Below, one piece after another: positions 8,895-17,281 of a stretch of DNA of 64,000 nucleotides. The stretch is from contig NZ_JACHJB010000001.1 of the NCBI RefSeq assembly GCF_014207745.1, positions 3,162,001 through 3,226,000 on the forward strand, written 5' to 3'. Every line of letters starts with the position of its first letter. Within the stretch, counting starts at the first letter, position 1. The notes under the pieces are model-generated. The model was given only the letters and a program-made list of their open reading frames with translations, was not told the DNA's origin and did no database searches. The stretch is from Nonomuraea muscovyensis (GTDB lineage: Bacteria > Actinomycetota > Actinomycetes > Streptosporangiales > Streptosporangiaceae). The translations under genes and the position numbers were made by a program.

Positions 8895-9407
8895 ATGGAG
8901 GCGCGCGTGGACGAACTTGATACGGCGATCATCGTCGAATTGCAGCGCGACGGCCGCCAGACCAACCGCGAGCTGGCCGAGCGGATCGGCATCGCACCCT
9001 CGACCTGCCTGGAACGCGTCCGGTCGCTGCGCGCCACCGGGGTGATCGAGGGCTTCCACGCCGAGGTCAACCTCGGCGCCATCGGCCGCCCGGTCCAGGC
9101 GCTGATCAACGTCCGCCTGCACCCGAAGATCAGGGAGGCCGTCGAGGGCTTCCGCGACTACGTCACCGCGCTGCCCGAGACGCTGGCGGTGTTCGTGGTG
9201 TCCGGCGGCGACGACTTCATCATCCAGGTGGCCGTCCGCGACGCCGGGCACCTGCGCGACTTCGTCCTCGACCACGTCTCCCGGCACCGCAACATCGCCG
9301 ACGTGCGCACCTCGCTCGTCTACGACCACATCCGCAAGACCTCGATCGAGGTGCTGCCACCGCCCGACCGGCCGAACCGCCCCCGCACCGGGCGCCGCAC
9401 CCGCTAA
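8895..9407 (+). CDS. Lrp/AsnC-family transcriptional regulator
   Basis: 170 residues from ATG 8895; GTG 8907 is possible. An N-terminal winged helix (DELDTAIIVELQRDGRQTNR, ERIGIAPSTCLERVRSL) is followed by an RAM/AsnC effector domain with the beta strand LINVRLHP and FVVSGGDDFIIQV. Lrp proteins form octamers that wrap DNA and respond to amino acids. It likely regulates itself and the divergent DUF2000 gene. Its stop overlaps the convergent kinase stop by four bases. Confidence 0.9.
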   Translation: MEARVDELDTAIIVELQRDGRQTNRELAERIGIAPSTCLERVRSLRATGVIEGFHAEVNLGAIGRPVQALINVRLHPKIREAVEGFRDYVTALPETLAVFVVSGGDDFIIQVAVRDAGHLRDFVLDHVSRHRNIADVRTSLVYDHIRKTSIEVLPPPDRPNRPRTGRRTR

Positions 9408-9937
9408 CCCGCCGGCACCTCGGCCTCGCCGGCGCGGGCCAGGATCTCCTCGACCGTCTCGGCGGGCGTCTGCGCGGACGTGTCGAGCCACAGGCGGATG
9501 CGCGGGGTGTCGCGCCTGAGCGTCCCGTCGAGCTGGGCCACGGTCCAGGCGCCGTAGCCGGTCTTCGCCCGGTCCCGCTCGCGCCGCTCGACCGCGGCGG
9601 CGTCCGGCGCGAGCACGACGACCAGCAGCGGGCGGCTGCGGACCAGCCCGGCGAACCTCTCCAGCTCCGCGCCGAGCACCACGTCCTGCACGATCGGCGT
9701 GAAGCCCGCCGCGAAGAACAGGTCGGCGGCCCCCGCCGCGATGCGGTGGCGCAGCCGGAGCTGCCGCAGCGCCTCATCCTCGCCCTCCGGCGTCATGGCG
9801 GCCCCGCCGTTGACGATCATGCGGCGGAACGCGTCGCCCCGGACGTGCGCGGACCGGGGCAGCCGTTCGGCCAGCGCCTGCGCGACCGTCGACTTGCCCG
9901 CCGCCATGATCCCGGTGATGAGGAAGACCCTTCGCAC
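9404..9937 (-). CDS. P-loop kinase / phosphotransferase-like protein
   Basis: 177 residues. Walker A is GIMAAGKST (about residues 9-17) and the LSWAVV-like strands are replaced by LLVVVLAPDAAAV; the sequence resembles small AAA_33/shikimate-kinase-like phosphotransferases. GTG 9937 begins two bases after the lysS stop, so the gene is translated together with lysS. A tRNA- or antibiotic-modifying role is possible but nothing in the sequence fixes the substrate. Confidence 0.78.
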   Translation of the reverse strand: MRRVFLITGIMAAGKSTVAQALAERLPRSAHVRGDAFRRMIVNGGAAMTPEGEDEALRQLRLRHRIAAGAADLFFAAGFTPIVQDVVLGAELERFAGLVRSRPLLVVVLAPDAAAVERRERDRAKTGYGAWTVAQLDGTLRRDTPRIRLWLDTSAQTPAETVEEILARAGEAEVPAG

Positions 9938-9939
9938 GG

Positions 9940-11550
9940 CTACCGGCCCACCAGCTTGCGCACCCGGTCGGCGCCCACGGTCAGCAGCAGCGTCGGCAGC
10001 CGCGGACCGGTCTCGCCCCCCACGAGCAGCCGGTAGAGCAGCGTGAAGAACGCCCGCTGCGCCGTCTTCACCTCGGGCGTCGGCTTGGCGTCGGCGGCCA
10101 GCCCGGCCCGCAGCTTCGGCACCCCGTAGACCAGCGTGGTCAGCCCGTCGAGCGACCAGTGCTCGTCCAGGCCGTCGGCCAGCAGCCGCAGCGCCTCGCG
10201 ATCGTCCTCGCCGAGCGAGCCGAGAAGCTCGTCGTCGGGCGCCTCCCGCACGTGGGTGCGCTGGTCGGCGGGAAGCTGCGTGTCGACCCAGCGCTGCGCG
10301 CGGTCGAGCCGCGGGCGGGCCTCGTCCAGCGAGGCGACCGCGTCGAGGTCGCCCAGGATGCGCAGGATCTGCTCGCCGTCGCCGGTCGTGATGTCCACGA
10401 TCGAGGCCAGGGCCCGGTACGGCACCGCCCGCTCCGTGCCGGTCAGCGGCCCCTCGGCGGTGCGGGTCGCCCGCTCGTACGCGGCCAGCTCGGCCGGCTG
10501 GGCCGTGTCGCCGGCCACCTTGCGGCCCAGCGCGTCCCACTCGTCGTACAGCCGGTGGATCTCCTGGTCGAAGGCCACCTTGAACGACTGGGACGGCTTG
10601 CGCCTGGCGTACAGCCAGCGCAGCACCGGCGCCTCCATGATCTCCAGGGCGTCGGCCGGCGTCGGCACGTCACCCTTCGAGCTGCTCATCTTGGCCATGC
10701 CGGTGATGCCGACGAAGGCGTACATGGGGCCGATCGGCTGCTCGCCGCCGAACACCTCGCGCACGATCGGCTCGCCGACCACCCAGGCCGAGCCCGGCGA
10801 GTGGTGGTCCACACCCGACGGCTCGAACACCACCCCCTCGTACGCCCAGCGCATCGGCCAGTCGACCTTCCACACCAGCTTGCCGCGGTCGTGCTCGGCC
10901 AGCCGCACGGTCTCGCCGAAGCCGCAGGCGCAGGTGTAGGCCAGCTCGGTGGTGTCGTCGTCGTAGGCGGTGACCGTGGTGGAGTCGCGCTCGCACAGCT
11001 CGCAGTAGGGCCGGTAGGGGAAGTAGGGCTTCGGCTGCGGGGCGTCGCCGGTCTGCTTGGTGCGGTACCGGGCGAGGACGGCGTCGATCCGCTCGCGCTC
11101 CCGCATGGCCAGCAGGATCTGCTCCCGGTAGGCGCCCGAGGTGTACTGCTCGGTCTGGCCGATGCCGCGGTAGGTGACGCCCAGCTCGGCCAGCGCGGCG
11201 GTCATCGGCGCCTTGAAGTGCTCGGCCCAGCTCTCGTGGGAGCTGCCGGGCGGCGCGGGCACGGACGTGAGCGGCTTGCCGATGTGCTCGGCCCACGAGG
11301 GGTCCACCCCGGCGGGCACCTTGCGGAAACGGTCGTAGTCGTCCCAGGACAGCAGGTGCACGCAGTCGAGTCCGCGCCGGCGGATCTCGTCGGCCACCAG
11401 GTGCGGCGTCATCACCTCACGGAGGTTGCCCAGGTGGATCGGCCCCGACGGGCTCAGCCCGGAGGCGCAGACGATGGGTTTGCCCGGTGCGCGACGCTCC
11501 GCCTCGGCGATCACGTCGTCGGCGAACCTGGCGACCCAGTCCGAATCCAC
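9940..11550 (-). CDS. lysS: Class I lysyl-tRNA synthetase
   Basis: 536 residues from GTG 11550, chosen because AGGAGA precedes it by about 5 bases; ATG 11568 and a longer start at 11604 are in frame. The class I HIGH equivalent is SPSGPIHLGN and the KMSKS equivalent is MAKMSSSKG; four Cys (CELC and CACG) give a zinc site. It charges tRNA-Lys with lysine using ATP. Class I LysRS is the archaeal/spirochaete form; many actinomycetes carry it in place of or next to the class II enzyme. It heads a two-gene unit with the P-loop kinase. Confidence 0.92.
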   Translation of the reverse strand: MDSDWVARFADDVIAEAERRAPGKPIVCASGLSPSGPIHLGNLREVMTPHLVADEIRRRGLDCVHLLSWDDYDRFRKVPAGVDPSWAEHIGKPLTSVPAPPGSSHESWAEHFKAPMTAALAELGVTYRGIGQTEQYTSGAYREQILLAMRERERIDAVLARYRTKQTGDAPQPKPYFPYRPYCELCERDSTTVTAYDDDTTELAYTCACGFGETVRLAEHDRGKLVWKVDWPMRWAYEGVVFEPSGVDHHSPGSAWVVGEPIVREVFGGEQPIGPMYAFVGITGMAKMSSSKGDVPTPADALEIMEAPVLRWLYARRKPSQSFKVAFDQEIHRLYDEWDALGRKVAGDTAQPAELAAYERATRTAEGPLTGTERAVPYRALASIVDITTGDGEQILRILGDLDAVASLDEARPRLDRAQRWVDTQLPADQRTHVREAPDDELLGSLGEDDREALRLLADGLDEHWSLDGLTTLVYGVPKLRAGLAADAKPTPEVKTAQRAFFTLLYRLLVGGETGPRLPTLLLTVGADRVRKLVGR

Positions 11551-11628
11551 GCTGTCTCCTGCGATCATCGCGCCATTCTCGCGGCTCGCGAGGGCTGAGG
11601 CCAACGTGATGGCCGTACCGGGCGCGGA

Positions 11629-12759
11629 TCAGGCCGGCGCGCCGGCCTTGAGGACCACGACGGCAACGTCGTCGCTGAGCATGCCCGACTGGAAGGCGGC
11701 GACTTCGTCGAGGAGGGCGGCGGCGATGCCGGCCGCGTCCTCGCCCCTGGCCGCCAGCAGCGCCTCCTCCATCCGCCGCTCGCCGAACAGCTCCCTGCCG
11801 CGCTGCCCCTCGATCACCCCGTCGGTGTAGAGGACGACCGCCTCGCCCGGATGGACGTCCACGGTCACGTCGCACAGCTGCGGCACGCGCAGCACGCCGA
11901 GCAGTGTCCCGGGGCTGCCGATCCGGGACAGGCCCGACGAGGTGAGGAGCACGGGCGGCGGGTGGCCGCCCAGCGCGAGCGTGAGCCGGCAGCCGCCGCC
12001 CGGCGTGATGGCCAGGTGCGCGTAGACGGCGGTGAGGAAGCGTTCGGCGCCCCGGTCGATGACGGCCTCGTTGAGGGTGGACAGCAACGCCGACGGGGCG
12101 CTGTCGCGTGCTGAGGCGGCACGCAGGGTGTAGCGGGCGAGGCTCGTCACCACGGCCGCCTCCACGCCCTTGCCCTCCACGTCGCCGAGGACCACGGCCC
12201 AGCCGCCCGCCGTCTCGTACACGTCGTAGAAGTCGCCGCCGACCTCCTCACCCCGTCCGGCGGGCCGGTAGACGCCGGCCAGATCCACGCCGTCGATGTC
12301 GGGCATGGCGGGCGGGACGAAGCTGGCCTGCAGGACCCGGGCCAGCTCGTGGGCCTCCTTCTCGGACTGCTCGGCCCGCTGCCGCGCCCGCAGCAGCTCG
12401 CGTTCGTAGCCGCGCCGGTCCGTCGCCGCGAAGACGCAGATCCACACCGCGTCGCCCTTCGTCACGGCGTTCAGCAGCGCGGGCAGCCGGCCGCCGGCCG
12501 CGCGGCGGAAGTCCACGGCGATCTCCCGGACCGTGGACTGCAGGGCGAGCAGCGGGGCGAAGTGCGTCTCGTAGTAGATCCGGTCGCCCACGACGAGCAG
12601 GTCCTGGACCCGCGCGCGACCGACCAGATCCTCGGCCCGGTGGCCGGTCAGCTCGCAGAAGGTGTGGTTGACCCGCCGCAGCGTGCCGTCGGACGCCGCG
12701 ACCAGGAAGCCGCACGGCGCGTCCTCGAACAGCTCCTCGAACCCGCCGGTCACGTCCAT
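11629..12759 (-). CDS. PAS-domain PP2C (SpoIIE-type) phosphatase, RsbP-like
   Basis: 376 residues: a PAS domain (about 5-120, PCGFLVAASDGTLRRVNHTF), a coiled linker (about 122-150) and a PP2C/SpoIIE domain with the metal aspartates in GGDFYDVY, VLGDVEGKG, YTDGVIEG and SDDVAVVVL. In Bacillus RsbP dephosphorylates the anti-anti-sigma factor RsbV when energy falls, and it needs the hydrolase RsbQ. The gene immediately upstream is an RsbQ homologue, 4 bp away, which makes the assignment much firmer. The BldG-type antagonist at 55.1 kb is one possible substrate, but that is inference. Confidence 0.88.
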   Translation of the reverse strand: MDVTGGFEELFEDAPCGFLVAASDGTLRRVNHTFCELTGHRAEDLVGRARVQDLLVVGDRIYYETHFAPLLALQSTVREIAVDFRRAAGGRLPALLNAVTKGDAVWICVFAATDRRGYERELLRARQRAEQSEKEAHELARVLQASFVPPAMPDIDGVDLAGVYRPAGRGEEVGGDFYDVYETAGGWAVVLGDVEGKGVEAAVVTSLARYTLRAASARDSAPSALLSTLNEAVIDRGAERFLTAVYAHLAITPGGGCRLTLALGGHPPPVLLTSSGLSRIGSPGTLLGVLRVPQLCDVTVDVHPGEAVVLYTDGVIEGQRGRELFGERRMEEALLAARGEDAAGIAAALLDEVAAFQSGMLSDDVAVVVLKAGAPA

Positions 12760-12763
12760 GGGA

Positions 12764-13558
12764 TCACAGGAAGGCCCGGATCGCCGCGATCGTCTCCTCC
12801 GGGGCGCTGAGGTTGGGACAGTGGCCGGTGGCGCGCATCATCACCAGCTCGCTGCCGGGGATCGCCTCGTGCACGTAGCGGCCGACCGCCTCGGGCGCGA
12901 TCGCGTCGTTCGCGCACTGCAGGATCAGCGACGGGATCTTGCAGCGGGACAGGTCGGCCCGGTTGTCGGACAGGAACGTCACCTGGGCGAACTGCCTGGC
13001 GATCTGCGGGTCGGTGCGGCAGAAGCTGTTGGTCAGCTCCTCGCCGAGCTCCGGCCGGTCAGGGTTGCCCATGATGACCGGTGCCATCTCGCTGGACCAG
13101 CCGAGGTAGTTGCTGTCGAGCGACTCCAGCAGCTCCTCGATGTCCTCGGCGCTGAACCCGCCCGTGTAGCCCTCGTCGTCGATGTAGCGCGGCGACGGCC
13201 CCACGAGCACCAGCCGGCCGAACCGCTCGGGCTCGGCGTTGGCGGCCAGCACGCCGATGAGCGCGCTCACGGAGTGCCCGACGAAGACGATGTCGGTGAG
13301 GTCCAGCTCACGGCAGATGTCCAGGAGGTCCTGCGCGTAGCCGTGCAGGCTGGAGTAGCGCTCGGGGGAGTAGGCCGACAGGTCGGACCGGCCGGCGCCG
13401 ACAAGGTCGAACAGGACGACCCGATGGTCGGCCTCGAAGGCGGGGGCGACCAGGCGCCACATGTTCTGGTCGCAACCGAACCCATGGGCGAACATCACCG
13501 GCCTGCCGTCCGGTTGCCCGGAGACGTTGACATGGTTGCGTACCGTCACAGTCATCAT
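12764..13558 (-). CDS. RsbQ-like alpha/beta hydrolase
   Basis: About 264 residues (ATG 13558 or 13555). Oxyanion-hole HGFGCDQNMW and nucleophile elbow GHSVSAL (Ser near 95) match RsbQ closely, with Asp in CANDAIAP and His in ATGHCPNL completing the triad. RsbQ is thought to act on a small hydrophobic ligand that is sensed by the PAS domain of RsbP. It is 4 bp upstream of the PAS-phosphatase gene, so the pair forms one operon. Plant strigolactone receptors share this fold and pocket. Confidence 0.88.
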   Translation of the reverse strand: MMTVTVRNHVNVSGQPDGRPVMFAHGFGCDQNMWRLVAPAFEADHRVVLFDLVGAGRSDLSAYSPERYSSLHGYAQDLLDICRELDLTDIVFVGHSVSALIGVLAANAEPERFGRLVLVGPSPRYIDDEGYTGGFSAEDIEELLESLDSNYLGWSSEMAPVIMGNPDRPELGEELTNSFCRTDPQIARQFAQVTFLSDNRADLSRCKIPSLILQCANDAIAPEAVGRYVHEAIPGSELVMMRATGHCPNLSAPEETIAAIRAFL

Positions 13559-13757
13559 CCCGAGGATAGCTGTGCGAATCCTTGCAAAGGCATCAAGTAA
13601 CGGCCAAGCATCCGCCACCCACGGCACAGGCAGAACGGTCATGGACGGCCAAACCGGCCTGCTGGCCGGTGCGGCCCATCGAGGTGGCTCGCCCGCCCAC
13701 CTGCCACCTGGTGAATAACAGGAGGCCGGTCGCGTTCCGGATGGATACCCTCTCGCC

Positions 13758-14684
13758 ATGATCATCCGTCCGGAGCGCCTGGAGCGCGGACATCCCTTCC
13801 GGCAGTGGAAGACGTGGAAGCTGCCCGGCACCCGGTTGTCCCTCACCGGCTGTTCGCGCGCCAACGACAAGACGTTCTTCCACGTCCCCGAACTTAAGCT
13901 CGCCCTGGACGCCGGCCTGGTCGAAGGCCGTCAGGTCGACACGGTGCTGCTGACGCACACGCATCTGGACCACTCCAAGGACCTCGACTTCCTCGCCACA
14001 CGACCGACCGGAGTCGACATCTACGTGCCCGAGGAGGCGTTACCGTACGTCCGCCGCTACCTGCGCGCCACCACCGAACTGAACCAGGTCGCCGCCTTCG
14101 CCCCGGCCCTCGCGGCGGAGGCCCGGGTGCACGGGGTGCGGCCGGGCCAGGAGTTCTCCTTCGGCAGGCACGACTCGCACACGGTCCGGATCGTCCAGAC
14201 CGAGCACAAGGTGCCCAGCGTCGGCTATGGCGTCGCCGAGAACCGGCGAGCCCTCCTGCCGGAGATGGAGGAGCTCAAGGCGACGCTCGACCCCGCCGAG
14301 TTCGGCCGGCTCATCGCCGGCAGGCGCAGGCAGGGCATCGCGGTGGACCGGCAGGTCCAGCGGCCGTTGTTCGCCTACCTCGGCGACACCCACGCTGACG
14401 CCCTCGGGCGCAGCCGCTGGATCTTCGACTATCCGGTCATCATCACCGAATGCACCTATCTGGACGATGCCGAACTGGAGCGAGCCCGGCGCGTCGGCCA
14501 CACCGTGTGGAGCCGGCTCAGGCCGTACGTCCAGGCGCACCCGGACACCCTCTTCGTGCTGACCCATTTCAGCCTGCGCTACTCAGACCGGGAGGTTCTC
14601 GCCTTCTTCGAACGCGAGAACCTGACGAACGTGCTGGTGTGGGCCCACCCCGAGAGCCACCTGCCCGAACAGCACCAACACTGA
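13758..14684 (+). CDS. MBL-fold hydrolase, RNase Z-like
   Basis: 308 residues. HTHLDHSKD supplies the first metal site (about residues 70-78), TEHKVPSVGYGV resembles the tRNase Z loop, and YLGDTHAD, THFSLRY supply later ligands. The N-terminal LTGCSRANDKTFFHV region is unlike canonical RNase Z, so it is probably one of the RNase Z-like paralogues of unknown substrate. Divergent from rsbQ with about 200 bp between. Confidence 0.78.
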   Translation: MIIRPERLERGHPFRQWKTWKLPGTRLSLTGCSRANDKTFFHVPELKLALDAGLVEGRQVDTVLLTHTHLDHSKDLDFLATRPTGVDIYVPEEALPYVRRYLRATTELNQVAAFAPALAAEARVHGVRPGQEFSFGRHDSHTVRIVQTEHKVPSVGYGVAENRRALLPEMEELKATLDPAEFGRLIAGRRRQGIAVDRQVQRPLFAYLGDTHADALGRSRWIFDYPVIITECTYLDDAELERARRVGHTVWSRLRPYVQAHPDTLFVLTHFSLRYSDREVLAFFERENLTNVLVWAHPESHLPEQHQH

Positions 14685-14778
14685 TCAGCCCGCCGGCCAC
14701 GGCCCGGACGCCATACGCTCCGGGGAGGGCGTGGGGTGGTGTTCAACCCTTCACCGAGCGCGCGTCGTCAGCCGCCGG

Positions 14779-15864
14779 TCACCCGGCCGAGATACTCCAG
14801 ACTCGGATGGTGCCCTCGTCATGACCGGTCACGACGACGGGCTCGCCGTTGATCTCAGTGGCGGTCATGGCTGTCGGGACCTGCTCGCCAGGGACGGCCA
14901 GCGCACCGCCGAGCTGTTCGGCTCGGGCGAGGTCCCAGATCCGGGGTGGTTCCTCGCCGGCCTCGGTGACGGCGAGCAGACGCCCGCCGAGCCGCGTCAG
15001 GGTGATGTTCTGGATGGCGTCGGCATGCCCGGACATCGGTGCCCCGAACGGCCGGCCGGTGGTCAGGTCCCAGATCCACAGCAGGTTGTCGCCACCGCCG
15101 GTGAGGAACACGGCACGGCCGGCCAGCTCGGTCACCGCGAGGGCGGAGACGTGGCCGCCGGTCTGCCGAGGGCCGCCCACGGCCTGCCCGGTGAGCACGT
15201 CCCACACCTCGACGTGGGAGTCCTGACCGCCGGTGACGGCCAGCGGGCGCCCATCCACGACAGCGGCGCTCATCACGCCGTTGTAGCCGCCCGGGATCTC
15301 CGCGACGCGCTCGCCGGAGGCGAGCGCTGAGATGAGCAGCACCCCCTCCTCGCTGCTGCTGAGCACCAGCGGTCCGCGTTCGGAGGGGAGGACGGCCAGA
15401 GCGGTGACACCCAGGCCATGTCCGGTCACGGTCTTGCCGATCTTCTCGCCGGTGGCCACGTCCCAGCAGCGGACGGCGCCGCCCAGGTAGTCCTCACCAA
15501 GCAGGGAGGTCAGGTCGAACCGGCCGCCGCCGGTCACGATCACCGGACGGCCGTCGAGGCTCGCCGCAGTGAGCCGGGAGACGACCTCGTCCGCGTCCGC
15601 CTCGCCCTCCTCGTCATCGAGGTCCTCGTCGTCCCGGTCCCAGATGGTCCCTTCGGCGTCGGGGGCCGGATCCTCGGGCGCGGCGCTGTCGAGATCGATG
15701 GAGCGTGCGACGCGTTCACCCGTGGTCAGGTCGCAGGTCCACAGGGCGCCGTCGCCGTGTTTGCCGATCACCGCCGGAACGCCGTCCAGGACGAGCGGGG
15801 CAAGGGCGTGGACGGCGTCGTCCTCCGGGTCGTGGAAGGAACGCAGGACTCGATGATCACTCAT
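14779..15864 (-). CDS. WD40-repeat protein
   Basis: 361 residues, wholly repetitive beta-propeller: repeats end in W-D pairs (VRCWDVATGEKIG, VEVWDVLTGQAVG, LWIWDLTTGRPFG, PRIWDLARAEQLG, IRVWSISAG). An acidic insertion (about 60-95, DDEDLDDEEGEADADE) interrupts the second blade. There is no enzymatic domain and no membrane segment from the chosen ATG. Such free WD40 proteins are numerous in large actinomycete genomes and act as scaffolds; partner unknown. Confidence 0.82.
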   Translation of the reverse strand: MSDHRVLRSFHDPEDDAVHALAPLVLDGVPAVIGKHGDGALWTCDLTTGERVARSIDLDSAAPEDPAPDAEGTIWDRDDEDLDDEEGEADADEVVSRLTAASLDGRPVIVTGGGRFDLTSLLGEDYLGGAVRCWDVATGEKIGKTVTGHGLGVTALAVLPSERGPLVLSSSEEGVLLISALASGERVAEIPGGYNGVMSAAVVDGRPLAVTGGQDSHVEVWDVLTGQAVGGPRQTGGHVSALAVTELAGRAVFLTGGGDNLLWIWDLTTGRPFGAPMSGHADAIQNITLTRLGGRLLAVTEAGEEPPRIWDLARAEQLGGALAVPGEQVPTAMTATEINGEPVVVTGHDEGTIRVWSISAG

Positions 15865-15917
15865 GCGCAGGACCGTAGTCCATGGCACCGACACGCCGGC
15901 CACCACGAAAAGCGGCT

Positions 15918-16664
15918 TCAGGCGATCAGCAGGCGAAGGCCGAGCTCTGCCGCGTCGAGATCGACGAGGTCTCGGTTGCGTACGGCCCACCGACCGGATG
16001 CGAGGTCGTTCCGGAGGCTGCGCACCGCGCGCTGCTCGGCCTCCGGCCCGACCCTGGCCCACACCGACATCCCGCGACGGACGTGGTCGTCCAGGTACGC
16101 CTCCGGCCGGCGCCAGTAGGCCTCGAAGAAGCCGTCGGCGCAGTCCCACGGAATGAGCACCGGTTCCGTCCGGGCTCCGATCGCGTCGGCCAGCTCGGTC
16201 ACCGAAGGCCGGCCGGCAAGGAGGTCCGAGAACTCAGGCAGGTAGTCGCGGGTGAGCCAGAACCGACGGAGCCATCCGGTGTCACTGGTGTCGTGCGTGA
16301 ACACCACCACGCGGCGAGCAACGCGCCGCATCTCACGCAGACCGGCGATCGCGTCCTGCCAGTGATGAACGGAGGAGACAGCCATCGCGGCGTCAAAGGA
16401 CTGGTCCTCGAACGGCAGCTTCTCGGCGGATCCGACCAGGCACGGCGCAGCGTCCGGAAGGCGCTGCGAACGCATGAGCGCCGACGGCTCCACCGCGAGG
16501 ACGTGGCGGTCGGGGGGCTCGTAGGACCCGGTGCCCGCCCCGACGTTCAGCACGGTCCAGGCATCGCCGAGCGCGTCCCAGATCCGCGCGGCGATGCGCG
16601 GTTCGGTGCGCCGTGTCCCGGTGTAGCCGGCCCCGATGGTGTCGTACAACTGCGCGCCGGACAT
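15918..16664 (-). CDS. SAM-dependent methyltransferase (Methyltransf_11 type)
   Basis: 248 residues from ATG 16664, which is preceded by GGAAAGG about 9 bases upstream. Motif I is VLNVGAGTGSYEP, the post-I acidic residue is in LAVEPSALM, and AVSSVHHW is the motif II/III region typical of small-molecule methyltransferases. The substrate is unknown. It lies 53 bp downstream of nothing on its own strand but is followed by the WD40 gene on the same strand. The DNA 5' of it contains only a pseudogene. Confidence 0.8.
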   Translation of the reverse strand: MSGAQLYDTIGAGYTGTRRTEPRIAARIWDALGDAWTVLNVGAGTGSYEPPDRHVLAVEPSALMRSQRLPDAAPCLVGSAEKLPFEDQSFDAAMAVSSVHHWQDAIAGLREMRRVARRVVVFTHDTSDTGWLRRFWLTRDYLPEFSDLLAGRPSVTELADAIGARTEPVLIPWDCADGFFEAYWRRPEAYLDDHVRRGMSVWARVGPEAEQRAVRSLRNDLASGRWAVRNRDLVDLDAAELGLRLLIA

Positions 16665-16834
16665 CGACACTGCCTTTCCGATGTCACCCATCGTCCCCGC
16701 ACCGTGCCTGTGGCCTGGGTCGTGCCGCTGCGCGGGATGTCCCTTGATCGCCAGTTCACCATACGGATCGGCATGCGAGAAGCCGCCCTGGCAAGCATCC
16801 CCTTCACTCTGTAGGGATACTGCGGGGTGTCGTG

Positions 16835-17234
16835 CACGGATCCTCCAGCACCGAATGGGCCGGCGTGCGGGCGGTCTCGTCCGACATCGCCACGACGGCG
16901 GGTTCGGCCGCGTAGTGCACCTCGACTGCCGGGCCGCGTGCTCGGCCTGCTCCTGGGTCTCGGTCACGACGACCGCGACCGGCTTGCCGTGCCAGAAGAC
17001 CCGTCCGTTCATGATCGGCAGACTCATGGCGGTGGCAGCGACCGGGGACCTGAGCGTGGAGTATGCCCCGGTGGGCTTCATCGGCGGCGCGTTCTCGTGC
17101 GTCATCACCAGCACCACCCGGGCGCGCCGCGAGTGCTCGGGAGGAGTCGATGGCGGTGATGCGGCCCTTGGCGATCGCGCTGGGCCCGGTGACGGCGTGG
17201 GCGAGCCGCGCGGGGACGCGATCGGCGGTGTAAC
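16835..17234 (-). pseudogene. Fragment of xanthine dehydrogenase / aldehyde oxidase molybdenum subunit
   Basis: Three adjoining minus-strand pieces in different frames read together as the a/b-hammerhead domain of a molybdopterin-binding large subunit: LAHAVTGPSAIAKGRITAID (about 17145-17210), then VVLVMTHENAPPM and FWHGKPVAVVVTETQEQA (about 16940-17130), then VEVHYAAEPAVVAMSDETA (about 16870-16935). At least two frameshifts separate them and both the start and the catalytic C-terminal region are missing. It is the remnant of a roughly 700-residue protein; no iron-sulfur or FAD subunit gene is nearby. Confidence 0.8.
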
Positions 17235-17237
17235 AAG

Positions 17238-17279
17238 CCGACGGGTCGCCCGTAGGGCGCCCGCCGGCTGGCGGGTCGG
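17238..17279 (-). terminator. Branched hairpin after the glycosidase gene
   Basis: Immediately downstream of the glycosidase stop, CCGAC...GTCGG encloses two smaller hairpins (CCCGCC/GGCGGG and CGCCC/GGGCG). No T-tract. The position supports a terminator role. Confidence 0.5.
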
Positions 17280-17281
17280 TG

